Source: DATFTE01 sp963840665
GTDB taxonomy: Bacteria; Acidobacteriota; Terriglobia; Terriglobales; Acidobacteriaceae
Length of the DNA: 64,000 nt
Direction: 5' to 3'
Assembly: GCA_963840665.1 (NCBI GenBank)
Contig: CAWIZO010000010.1
Span: 793,819 to 857,818, forward strand
The notes below the pieces were generated by a model, which was not told the origin of the DNA, ran no database searches, and saw only the letters and a program-made list of their open reading frames with translations. Below, piece after piece: positions 34,798-42,986 of the stretch. A program made the translations under genes and the position numbers. Numbering within the stretch: the first letter of the stretch is position 1; every line of letters starts with the position of its first letter.

Positions 34798-35433
34798 CTA
34801 CTTGGAGTCGCCGAATGCAACGTAGGCGCCGAGGCCGATGAGGGTGAGGCCGGTAGCGGTTCTTTGACGTTTGCGCAACTTTGCAGAAGAACGCAGGCGA
34901 GCGCCGATCGGAGCGGCCATGAGCGTAACGAACAAATCACAAGAAGTGTTGAGTGTTACAGAAATCGTGCCAAGCAGCAGAAATTGCCAGATGACCGAGC
35001 CGTGATCGCGGCTTACGAATTGCGGAATGAAGGCGAGAAAAAATAATGCGGTCTTGGGGTTCAAGACTTCCGTGGCGATGCCTTGCCAGAACGGATTGCG
35101 GCGGACCTGCCCTGCCGCGGCCTCGAGTTGAACGTCGTCTTCCGAGGTTGCGTTCACGATCATGCGAATGCCGAGATAAACGAGATAAGCGGCGCCAGCA
35201 TATTTGACGAGCGCAAAGGCAGTGGCCGAGGTGGCGAGGACGAGCGACAAGCCAGTGGCGGCAGCGACGACGTGAACCAAGCCTCCAAAGAAAGTTCCCA
35301 GTGAGGAAAGAACTCCTTCGCGGCGGCCTCCGGCCAAGGTGCGAGCAAGAACGTAAAGCATGCCGGGGCCAGGGGCGATTGCCAGCAACGTCGCCGCTCC
35401 GAGGAAAATGAGAAACCGGTGGGGATCGATCAT
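34798..35433 (-). CDS. LysE/RhtB-family amino-acid exporter
   Basis: 211 aa from the ATG at 35433 (MIDPHRFLIFLGAATLLAIAPGPGM). Six hydrophobic segments and the family signature APGPGMLYVLARTLAGGRREGVLSSLG; a NPKTALFFLAFIPQFV motif follows at mid-protein. Predicted efflux of amino acids or derivatives. It diverges from the pseudouridine synthase gene with a 40-bp gap. Confidence 0.92.
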   Translation of the reverse strand: MIDPHRFLIFLGAATLLAIAPGPGMLYVLARTLAGGRREGVLSSLGTFFGGLVHVVAAATGLSLVLATSATAFALVKYAGAAYLVYLGIRMIVNATSEDDVQLEAAAGQVRRNPFWQGIATEVLNPKTALFFLAFIPQFVSRDHGSVIWQFLLLGTISVTLNTSCDLFVTLMAAPIGARLRSSAKLRKRQRTATGLTLIGLGAYVAFGDSK

Positions 35434-35473
35434 CCGACGATAGTATCGCAAGCCCAATCGTTTAGCATGTGGC

Positions 35474-36223
35474 GTGGCCGCATCTCAACCATCGCGAAAG
35501 GTTGGATTGGCGAGAGCACTCTCGAAGCTGGGCTATTGCTCGCGCTCTGCGGGATTTGCGTTGGTCCGCGAGGGCCGCGTTTCAGTGAACGGGACAGTGG
35601 CGCGCAATCCGGAGATGCCGGTTGATCTGGAAAAAGATCGAATCGCCGTAAACGGAAAATTGATCGTTGCTGAAAAAAGAATCTACCTGATGCTCAACAA
35701 GCCGCGGGGAGTGGTGACCACTGCGTCCGATGAAAAAGATCGCAAGACGGTGTACGCGTTTCTGGATGAGAAGTTGCCCTTTGTCGCTCCTGTCGGCCGG
35801 CTTGATAAGGCCAGCGAAGGTTTGCTTCTGCTGACGAATGATTCAGAGTGGTCGGCGCGTGTGCTGGCGCCAGAGACACATCTCGATAAGACTTACCACG
35901 TGCAAATTGCGCAGGTGGCCGACGAAACTATCGTCCGCGCGCTCGAAAAGGGAGTGAGAACCTCCTCGGGCGAAGTTCTCAAAGCGAAGCTGGCGCAGAT
36001 TCTAAGGTCGGGCGAAAAGAATTGCTGGCTGGAAATCGTTTTGGATGAAGGCAGGAACCGTCAGATCCGCAGAATGCTCGATCAACTTGAAATCGAAGTC
36101 TTGCGCCTGATTCGGGTTGCGATCGGACCCTTGAAACTCGGTGAACTTGCAAAGGGGAAAACGCGTGAACTTACCGAGGAAGAACGACGAGAGATCGATG
36201 CCGCGATGAGAGATCGAAGTTAG
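35474..36223 (+). CDS. RsuA/RluB-family rRNA pseudouridine synthase
   Basis: 249 aa, GTG start. N-terminal S4 RNA-binding domain (ARALSKLGYCSRSAGFALVREGRVSVNG) followed by the catalytic domain: LMLNKPRGVVTTASD, catalytic Asp in VGRLDKASEGLLLLTND, and the C-terminal RQIRRMLDQLEIEVLRLIRVAIG motif. It isomerises a uridine in 16S or 23S rRNA; which position cannot be told from sequence alone. It ends with a 4-nt overlap with the convergent GAF gene. Confidence 0.92.
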   Translation: MAASQPSRKVGLARALSKLGYCSRSAGFALVREGRVSVNGTVARNPEMPVDLEKDRIAVNGKLIVAEKRIYLMLNKPRGVVTTASDEKDRKTVYAFLDEKLPFVAPVGRLDKASEGLLLLTNDSEWSARVLAPETHLDKTYHVQIAQVADETIVRALEKGVRTSSGEVLKAKLAQILRSGEKNCWLEIVLDEGRNRQIRRMLDQLEIEVLRLIRVAIGPLKLGELAKGKTRELTEEERREIDAAMRDRS

Positions 36224-36783
36224 CGATGAAGAAATGACGCGGTGGCTGCAATTTTCGCGGCTCTTTCCAGATTCTGAAGATCGTCGAGTGTGAAGTCAGC
36301 GCCAGCGAGATTGAGATCCAAGCCTTTGCGCGAGATCTGAAGCACGCCCATGACTCTGCCCTCGGAAGAAAGAATTGGAGCGGAAATCAGCTTCTGAATG
36401 GGAGCAGATTCCGAGGTATCGGCTTGGTCCGCCTTCCCCAGCTTGACCGTTTCAAAAATGCTCGCGTGCTTTACCTTGCTGAACGAGTTGAAAAGCTCAA
36501 CTTTCTTAGTTACGGCGGTGTGGGCCGCTACGGCGGTTGCGCTGGAAACCGGAATAGAGCCTGCGGTCTTCAGTTCTTCGGGAAATAGAAATCGGAGCAA
36601 TCCTTTTTCGAGTTGCAAGAGCGCGACTTCCGTCTGACGAACCCGGAAAACTTTAGCCAGCACGCCACAGAAGGCGCTAGGATCGGCGCATTCGCGCAGT
36701 GCCGCTTCCCATGCTTTGGGATCGATAGCGGTAGATGCCGCGGCGCCAAAGCTCGCTCCGGATTGTCCCTTACGCTCTTGCAT
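36220..36783 (-). CDS. GAF-domain protein
   Basis: 187 aa. A single GAF-like domain spans about residues 30-185 (VALLQLEKGLLRFLFPEEL, then PIQKLISAPILSSEGRVMGVLQISRKG). No output domain is attached, so it may bind a small ligand and act on a partner protein. No membrane segment. The ligand and partner are unknown. Confidence 0.8.
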   Translation of the reverse strand: MQERKGQSGASFGAAASTAIDPKAWEAALRECADPSAFCGVLAKVFRVRQTEVALLQLEKGLLRFLFPEELKTAGSIPVSSATAVAAHTAVTKKVELFNSFSKVKHASIFETVKLGKADQADTSESAPIQKLISAPILSSEGRVMGVLQISRKGLDLNLAGADFTLDDLQNLERAAKIAATASFLHR

Positions 36784-36847
36784 AGAACGCCTTGAGTATC
36801 ATGCTCGACTAAACAGGGCTCAGGGGCAAGTTACGGGGGTACCCGGG

Positions 36848-37225
36848 CTAGCCCTTGGTGAGCGGAAAGCCTTTTTCCCGCCAAACGCGGATGCCGCCAT
36901 CCATGGAAATGACGTTGGTGTATCCCATCTTCTGCAGGTTGTCGGCGGCCAGGGCGGAACGGTAGCCGCCACCACAATAGAGGACGAGTGGCGCGGCAGT
37001 GTCGGGGACGCGTTCTTCGATATCCCGTTCGATGATGCCTTTTCCCAGATGGATCGCGTTGGGCAAATGATCCTTGGCGAATTCGCTTTCTTCGCGGACG
37101 TCAACGAGTTGAAACTTCTCGCCGCGATCCAGTTTCGCCTTGACCTCATCCACCGTTAGCTCGCGAACACGTTTACGCGATTCGTCGACAATTTTCAGGA
37201 AACGCTCCGAATGTTTGGGCGCCAT
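36848..37225 (-). CDS. Rhodanese-domain sulfurtransferase
   Basis: 125 aa from the ATG at 37225, which has AAGGAG upstream; the frame is open much further but the extra residues are not protein-like. Single rhodanese domain: VDVREESEFAKDHLPNAIHLGKG, active-site loop C84-G-G-G-Y-R-S and the tail MGYTNVISMDGGIRVWREKGFPL. Predicted cytoplasmic sulfur transfer. No Fe-S or sulfur-metabolism genes are adjacent. Confidence 0.92.
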   Translation of the reverse strand: MAPKHSERFLKIVDESRKRVRELTVDEVKAKLDRGEKFQLVDVREESEFAKDHLPNAIHLGKGIIERDIEERVPDTAAPLVLYCGGGYRSALAADNLQKMGYTNVISMDGGIRVWREKGFPLTKG

Positions 37226-37375
37226 GCATATCTCCTTGAAGGGGGGATTCTCCATTGCCAAGAACGGTACCGAGAAGAATCGGGGGAAGGGAATTCCGCC
37301 GCCTGAGGTTATTCTAGCGGAAGAACGCGTCGTGGTACTCGGGCCATGCACGCTGTAAAGCGCAGGAGGTAAATC

Positions 37376-37804
37376 ATGGGGCGCCAATTGTGGGTCGCAG
37401 TGTTGGTTCTTTTCCTGCCGCTGGGGGCACGAGCGCAGGATGCCTCGAAAGTCGTTGCCATGGAGAACGCGTGGAATCATGCCGAGTTGCAAAACGATGC
37501 CGCGGCGGTGCAGTTGTTGCTGGCGGATGACTTTGTGATGACCACCGCGGATGGCGTTCTCTATAACAGGGATCAGATCTTGGCCTCGGTGCGGGATAAA
37601 TCGTACAAGCCCGATGTTCTGCAGTCTTCCGGGATGGAAACGCACACTTACGGAAACACCGTTGTTGTCACTGGCATCTACTACGAAAAGGGAACTGATA
37701 AAGGCAAAGCGTGGGAGCGTCGTGGACGGTTCACCGATACCTGGGTATGGGCAGGTGGACGTTGGCAATGTCTTGCCAGCCACTTCAGTGTCAAACCGAA
37801 GTAG
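37376..37804 (+). CDS. Secreted SnoaL/DUF4440-like protein
   Basis: 142 aa with a signal peptide (LWVAVLVLFLPLGARAQ) and an AGGAGG ribosome site. The body has the NTF2-like pattern: AMENAWNHAELQNDAAAVQLLLADDFVMTTADG, then TDTWVWAGGRWQCLASHFS. Members are small cone-shaped folds with varied roles. Catalytic residues cannot be assigned. Confidence 0.87.
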   Translation: MGRQLWVAVLVLFLPLGARAQDASKVVAMENAWNHAELQNDAAAVQLLLADDFVMTTADGVLYNRDQILASVRDKSYKPDVLQSSGMETHTYGNTVVVTGIYYEKGTDKGKAWERRGRFTDTWVWAGGRWQCLASHFSVKPK

Positions 37805-37805
37805 C

Positions 37806-38168
37806 CTACGGGAAGGAAGTCGTGGCTGCCCCAACTTCTAGCAGGGTCTGCAGCGTCGCATCGAGTTTGGCGCGATCTTCTTCGTTGAAATCGATGAACC
37901 GGAAGGGCTGCAGGCATCCCTTGGTCGCCCACATCGGAAACAACATAGCACCCCGGCTGCGCACAGTTTGCGCCCCGACATGAAACATGACTTCGATCTT
38001 GATTCCCTCATCCAGCGGTTGCTCCAAATGGAGAAGCCCACCGGTGACCGAGACCTGATGCAGCTTGCCTCGAATATGTCGGCCATTCTCCAAACGGAGC
38101 ATGACCAGAACAGCCCCGGCCAGCTTTACGCGCGGTGGACGGGTCGGAGTTTGTGAGGATTGAGCCAT
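37806..38168 (-). CDS. PilZ-domain protein
   Basis: 120 aa from the ATG at 38168. The PilZ signature is weak but ordered: RPPRVKL at the N-terminus (RxxxR-like) and VSVTGGLLHLEQPLDEG in place of D/NxSxxG. A beta-rich body follows (IEVMFHVGAQTVRSRGAML). PilZ domains bind cyclic di-GMP; with the degenerate motif, binding is uncertain. Stands next to a Crp/Fnr regulator and a receiver-PilZ protein. Confidence 0.75.
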   Translation of the reverse strand: MAQSSQTPTRPPRVKLAGAVLVMLRLENGRHIRGKLHQVSVTGGLLHLEQPLDEGIKIEVMFHVGAQTVRSRGAMLFPMWATKGCLQPFRFIDFNEEDRAKLDATLQTLLEVGAATTSFP

Positions 38169-38350
38169 GCGCTTTTCTAAGTATGGCACTCTCCCGAAAG
38201 GTCCAGCACATTACCAAAGCACTCGTACTAATTCTCGACAACGGGACCAGGGTTACTTGGTGTTCGCATTGCCGACCGAGGCCCCAAAGCAAGTACTGCA
38301 AGTCCCAAGGCAAGGTGGTATAGTCCACACTATCGGGTTAGGGGTGTCCC

Positions 38351-39067
38351 ATGAGTTCACCTTACGGATTGCAAATCACTGAGAACTGCCTCGTTTGCAA
38401 GCTGCGCCAGAGCGGTTTCTTCTGTGACCTGCCCAGGGCGTCGCTGGAAGATCTGGAGAAGGTGAAATATGCCAGCGGATATCCGCAGGGCGCTGTCTTG
38501 TTCGTGGAGGGACAATCGGCGCGCGGCATCTATATTGTTTGCAACGGCCGGGTGAAACTCTCGACCACCTCGCGGGACGGCAAGACCCTGATCCTCCGCA
38601 TCGCGCAACCGGGAGAAGTCCTGGGCCTGCACGCCACCATTTCAGGGAAGCCCTACGAACTTACTGCAGAGACTTTGCAGCCCAGCCAGTTGGACTTCGT
38701 TAAGCGCGACGACTTCCTCGGATTTCTGCAGAACCACGCCGACGCCTGCCTGAATGCCGCCGAGCACCTGAGCCAGAATTGTCAGAGCGCGTATGAAATG
38801 ATTCGGTCGCTCGGCTTGTCGCACTCGGTCTCTGAAAAGCTGGCGCGCCTGCTATTGGAGTGGGCTGCGGGTGGGGATGAAACCAAGGACGGAATCCGCA
38901 TCAAGGTTTCATTGACTCACGAGGAAATTGCCCAGTTGATCGGGACTTCGCGCGAGACGGTGACGCGCGTCCTTGGCGACTTTCGTGAAAAAGAGTTGGC
39001 ACAATTACGTGGTTCGACCCTGTTGATCCGCAACAAAGCCGGACTGGAAAAGCTGGTCGGCGCCTGA
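38351..39067 (+). CDS. Crp/Fnr-family regulator with N-terminal cysteine cluster
   Basis: 238 aa. An N-terminal C13-x2-C16-x8-C25 arrangement precedes the cyclic-nucleotide-fold beta roll (about 40-120, with C64 and RIAQPGEVLGLHATISG). A dimer helix and a C-terminal winged helix follow. The recognition helix reads SRETVTRVL, close to the SRETVGRIL of CRP and unlike FNR. The cysteine pattern recalls FNR-type Fe-S sensors but with longer spacing, so redox sensing is inference. It is the natural candidate to bind the TGTGA-N6-TCACA box at 19969. Confidence 0.93.
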   Translation: MSSPYGLQITENCLVCKLRQSGFFCDLPRASLEDLEKVKYASGYPQGAVLFVEGQSARGIYIVCNGRVKLSTTSRDGKTLILRIAQPGEVLGLHATISGKPYELTAETLQPSQLDFVKRDDFLGFLQNHADACLNAAEHLSQNCQSAYEMIRSLGLSHSVSEKLARLLLEWAAGGDETKDGIRIKVSLTHEEIAQLIGTSRETVTRVLGDFREKELAQLRGSTLLIRNKAGLEKLVGA

Positions 39068-39233
39068 GTTGTTTTTGCCTTCCTTAAAGTCATCGCGATC
39101 CTAACGCGTCAACATTTGGTGATAAGTCCAGCAGACCGTTCCAAAGTCAGCATTTACTGGGCTTCTGTCGGTAAGTTCTCGCGATTACTGGCGTTACTTT
39201 ACCCGCGATGCCTTCCGCCGTAGTCTGCGATTG

Positions 39234-39968
39234 ATGAAGCGAAACGCACTAATCCTGTGCCGGCACCAGTCTTCGCTGCGGATGTTGGCGGGATTGCTGG
39301 AGGATCTCCAGATCGAGCAGGAAGTCTGCCTCTCTGCCGACGATGCCGTGGAGATGCTGGTGCAAGGCCACTATTCGGCGCTGGTGCTGGACTTCGATTT
39401 GCCCGGAGCTTCACAGGTGGCACGCATCGCTAGAATGGCGCCGGCTCACCGCCGCCCAGTGGTATTCGCCATGGTGAGCGCGCTTACACATGTAGGAGAG
39501 ACCTTCCAGGCGGGCGCGAACTTCATGCTGTACAAGCCGCTGGTGGCGGAACAGGTGATGCGCTCGTTGCGTGCGGGGCGCGCCTTCATGCAGACGGACC
39601 GCCGCCGCTCGCCTCGCCACAAGATTGAAGCGCTAGTCTATTTGCAATTTGGGATTGCCGCTCTGCCGGGGCTGATCCTAGACCTCAGCGCGCACGGACT
39701 TTCATTGCAAGCTGCGGAGCCGCTTCCTGGCATCCACAAAATTCCCGTGCGGTTTGTCCTTCCGGGGACGTCACATATGGTGGAGGGCACTGGAGAGGTG
39801 ATCTGGTGCGATGATGAGGGCCGCGCTGGAATGCTGTTCTCGCATCTGAGCGCCGATTCGCGAAAGCATTTGCGGAACTGGCTTGGCAAGCACAGCGCGC
39901 AAAAGACCGCCGGACGCGGCGCTACCCGTAGCGATAAATCACGCTCTTCGTCTCTCACCGCGCACTGA
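39234..39968 (+). CDS. Receiver-like/PilZ fusion protein
   Basis: 244 aa from the ATG at 39234 (a TTG at 39231 is adjacent). The N-terminal half has a receiver fold (ALVLDFDLPGASQVARIARM) with Asp at the phosphorylation position and the late Lys in MLYKPLVAEQVM. The C-terminal half is a PilZ domain (RRRSPRHKIEALVYLQFG, then LDLSAHGLSLQAAEPLPG). It could link phosphorylation to cyclic-di-GMP output. No kinase is adjacent. Confidence 0.85.
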   Translation: MKRNALILCRHQSSLRMLAGLLEDLQIEQEVCLSADDAVEMLVQGHYSALVLDFDLPGASQVARIARMAPAHRRPVVFAMVSALTHVGETFQAGANFMLYKPLVAEQVMRSLRAGRAFMQTDRRRSPRHKIEALVYLQFGIAALPGLILDLSAHGLSLQAAEPLPGIHKIPVRFVLPGTSHMVEGTGEVIWCDDEGRAGMLFSHLSADSRKHLRNWLGKHSAQKTAGRGATRSDKSRSSSLTAH

Positions 39969-40018
39969 CCTTGAGGGGGCGTGCTAGACTCTCCCTTCCG
40001 CAAGGGTGAGATTGACGC

Positions 40019-41438
40019 ATGTCCGATCTGAATTTTCTTCCTGCAGCCGCGATGGCTGCCAACATCCGTCAAAAGAAAATCTCCCCGGTCGAATTGGTCG
40101 AGGCTCACCTGGCGCGGATTGCGGCTCTCAATTCCAAGCTGAATGCGTTTGTGCAAGTAGACGTCGATGGGGCGCGTCGCCAGGCGCGCGCGGCAGAGGC
40201 TGCTGTCATGCGAGGTGACATGCTAGGTCCCCTGCATGGAGTTCCGCTCAGTATAAAAAGCTCAATGGATGTGGCCGGGCTGCGCTCGGAAGCAGGAACC
40301 AGACTCCGTGCCGGATACGTCGCTGCGAATGACGCCCCGTTGGTTGCTCGATTGAAGGCTGCAGGCGCGATCATTCTGGGCGTGACCAATAGTCCGGAAC
40401 TGCTCATGGCATGGGAGACTGACAACGCACTCTACGGGCGCACCAATAATCCATGGGATCTCTCACGAACTCCCGGAGGTTCGAGCGGGGGCGAAGCTGC
40501 GGCCATCGCTTCGGGATGTTCTGCCGGCGGAATGGGTAGTGACGGCGGCGGGTCGATTCGCGTGCCCGCACACTTCAGCGGAATCTGCGGACTCAAGCCC
40601 ACGCCCGGGCGCATTCCAGCGACCGGTCATTTTCCGACGTCGGTGGGGCCATTTGCTTTGATCGGCGTTGTGGGGCCGATGGCTCGCACCGTTGGTGATG
40701 TGAAGGCGTTGTTTGAAGTAATGCAGGGACCAGACGACGGGGATACGTCGTCGGCGCCCGTTCCTGTTCGATGGCCGAGCGAGAGCGATCTGAAGAAGAT
40801 CCGCATCGGATATTTTGAGGATGACGGCCGGACACCGGTGACGCGCGGAAACTCGTGCTGCGGTTCAAACGGCCGCGAAACTACTCAAGAGCGCGGGATT
40901 CGAGGTTGTTCCGTTTCGTCCCGAAGGCCTCGAACGAGCGCGGCAGTTGTGGTGGAAATTCTTCGGCACCGCCGGAGGCATGCTGCTTGGCCCCATGACG
41001 CGAGGACATGAAGAAGAGCTGAGCACGATTCTCAAAGAATTCAGCTCATGGGTAGCGGCAGAACCCCCGCACACTGGTGAGGGTTTGCTTGAGACTTGGA
41101 TTGGCCGGGATGAAGTTCGCGCTCAAGTGTTCGCACAGATGCGGGAGTTTCCCGTGTTGCTTTGTCCCGTTGCATCCATCCCGGCATTTCATCATGGAGA
41201 GCGCAGTTGGCGGATCGATGGACAAACTGTGAAATATCTGGACGCCTGGAGTTACACCGAGTGGTTCAACCTGCTGGGAACTCCCGCCGTCGTCGTGCCC
41301 GTCAGCCAGACGAGTGAGGGCCTGCCGATTGGGGTGCAAATTTCCGCCGGGCCGTGGCAGGAGGAACTCGCGCTCAGAGTTGCGGAAGAACTCGAGAAAG
41401 CGCGCGGCCCTTATCCGAACCCGCCAGAGCTCCGATAG
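40019..41438 (+). CDS. Amidase signature-family hydrolase, frameshifted
   Basis: Amidase (GatA/AmiE-type fold) of about 470 aa when repaired. The Ser-cisSer-Lys triad is visible: K80 (SIKSS), cis-Ser S156 (GGSSGGEAAA), and nucleophile S180 (GSDGGGSIRVP). The frame breaks near 40853. Omitting one G continues as ETRAAVQTAAKLLKSAGFEVVPF and then the terminal domain (GLLETWIGRDEVRAQVF; FNLLGTPAVVVPV), ending at 41438. The protein lacks GatB/C neighbours, so tRNA amidation is unlikely. The break is more likely a base-insertion error than true decay, since both halves are well conserved. Confidence 0.82.
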
Positions 41439-41453
41439 AGCCGCGCTGTCACG

Positions 41454-42533
41454 TCAGTGGCAATAGGTGATCAGGTCGGTTGCGACCTTGGTTGCACCAT
41501 CAAGTACGTTCGCGATCTCGTGCGGAGCATCGGCAACGCAATCGACCGTTGGCGTTCCTTTTGCGGTGATCGCGTTCTTCCAATCGAGTCCTTCCGGCAC
41601 TGCGCCTGAAGTGTCGAGTCCGCCAAACACAAAGTGAATGTCGGTGGTCGGGTAGTTAAAGGTAGCGTCGGTGGAATCAAGGCTGTCGTGAAGGAATTGC
41701 CCGTCGTAGGATGAGCGATGTGTTTTCACTGCAGTCGAACATTTTGTGTTGTTGTAGGAGGGGTCGATGAACATCAGGGAGTCCATCCCATAACATTCCG
41801 ATAGAAGGCCCTGTCCGCAGGTTGTCGTCTCCTTGGGCGTGTTGCATAGGCAACCACGGTCGATATGGGTGAGTGGAGGGCCGCTGGTTTCCTCGAGCAT
41901 GTTGAACATCGAGCCGAGGCCGTAGTCGGCCAGCGCATAGCCGGCTGCCGCCGACGCGGCACTGTTACCAGTGGCACAAAACGGAGTGTTCGGCTTGGCA
42001 ATATTGCTGTGGACCCATACCGCAACCGTTGCCCAGCGGCAGGACAATGCGCGTGCTCCGCCGGGGCCAGTGAGCCAGCCAGCGAATGTCTGGCGCTTGC
42101 CGAACCCAGTCGGCTTGAACATGTAATTTGTCTGGACTGTGTTGTAACCCGCCGACTGCACCATCTCGATAGCGTTCGGTCCGTAAGTGAAATGTTGGTC
42201 GTACCATTCGGTGTTGCCTCCACCGACGGCGAACATCACGGTGCCAATGGGGGTACCCGACGGAGGGTTCACCTTCAGTGCCATCGAAATGTTTTCGATT
42301 CCTGGACAATTTACTTGCAAGAGGTAGCAGGTGCCACCGGGCACTCCGGCCGTGGCGTTTACGCTTGAGCAAGAAACTACACCGCCAGTCGCTGTTCCGA
42401 GCGGGTCGATGGCCAACGCGTCGTGGTTGGTGATTATCACGAAGGAAGCGACGAGCAACGCTAAAACCGTTACGCGCCGAGCCGCTGCCGCCAACGCCAT
42501 CAAGACTTTGGGACAGGAATTCGCCTTCTGCAT
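41454..42533 (-). CDS. Secreted alpha/beta-hydrolase-like protein
   Basis: 359 aa with a long signal sequence (VLALLVASFVIITNHDALA) and a GGAGGAG ribosome site. The nucleophile elbow appears as CATGNSAASAAAGYALADYG, an acid could lie in HFVFGGLDTSG, and a His in DAPHEIANVL. Eight or more cysteines in the mature part suggest disulfides. Probably an exported serine hydrolase; no specific substrate can be assigned. Confidence 0.7.
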   Translation of the reverse strand: MQKANSCPKVLMALAAAARRVTVLALLVASFVIITNHDALAIDPLGTATGGVVSCSSVNATAGVPGGTCYLLQVNCPGIENISMALKVNPPSGTPIGTVMFAVGGGNTEWYDQHFTYGPNAIEMVQSAGYNTVQTNYMFKPTGFGKRQTFAGWLTGPGGARALSCRWATVAVWVHSNIAKPNTPFCATGNSAASAAAGYALADYGLGSMFNMLEETSGPPLTHIDRGCLCNTPKETTTCGQGLLSECYGMDSLMFIDPSYNNTKCSTAVKTHRSSYDGQFLHDSLDSTDATFNYPTTDIHFVFGGLDTSGAVPEGLDWKNAITAKGTPTVDCVADAPHEIANVLDGATKVATDLITYCH

Positions 42534-42986
42534 GCCAATACTCCTCCACGGTCCGGAAGCTCCGAACCGCAGCCTTAGGATTTTGACGAAGAAACGCCTA
42601 TCGCAGGATTGTTTCGGCTTACATGCGCTCCCAGTGAGACTGGGTGTAAGGGTGGAGGGGAACCATACCTGAGAATAGCCTTTCGAGCTGTTTCAGGTGG
42701 GAGCAGTGTATGTGAGCCATGCCGTCGAGTAAAGAACAAAATCAATGAAACCCACTGTTGACGCGGGTTTCCGCGATTTCCAACGCTGAGGATTTCCTAA
42801 CAGCTTGCAAAAACAATTTTATCTTTCGCGTTCAAAAAACAGACGGCGCAGCGAGAGGACTTGTTGCAGGAAGCTTTCGGCTTGGATCGTGATGAGAACT
42901 AATGGATTTATACTATTCAGAGTCAACCCTAGTCAGAATAAGCTACGCGACACGGTCTCCGGTCGCACCCGGGCGCAAACGTATAA
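42534..42986. other. Intergenic region without a recognised gene
   Basis: 453 bp between divergent genes. It contains AT-rich stretches (about 42780-42840 and 42895-42930) that could hold promoters for the pentaheme cytochrome gene. I see no conserved boxes, hairpins or credible short ORF. Confidence 0.5.

Noticed and set aside
37226..37834. 5' extension of the rhodanese gene
   Set aside because: It overlaps the divergent SnoaL-like gene; ATG at 37225 has AAGGAG upstream.
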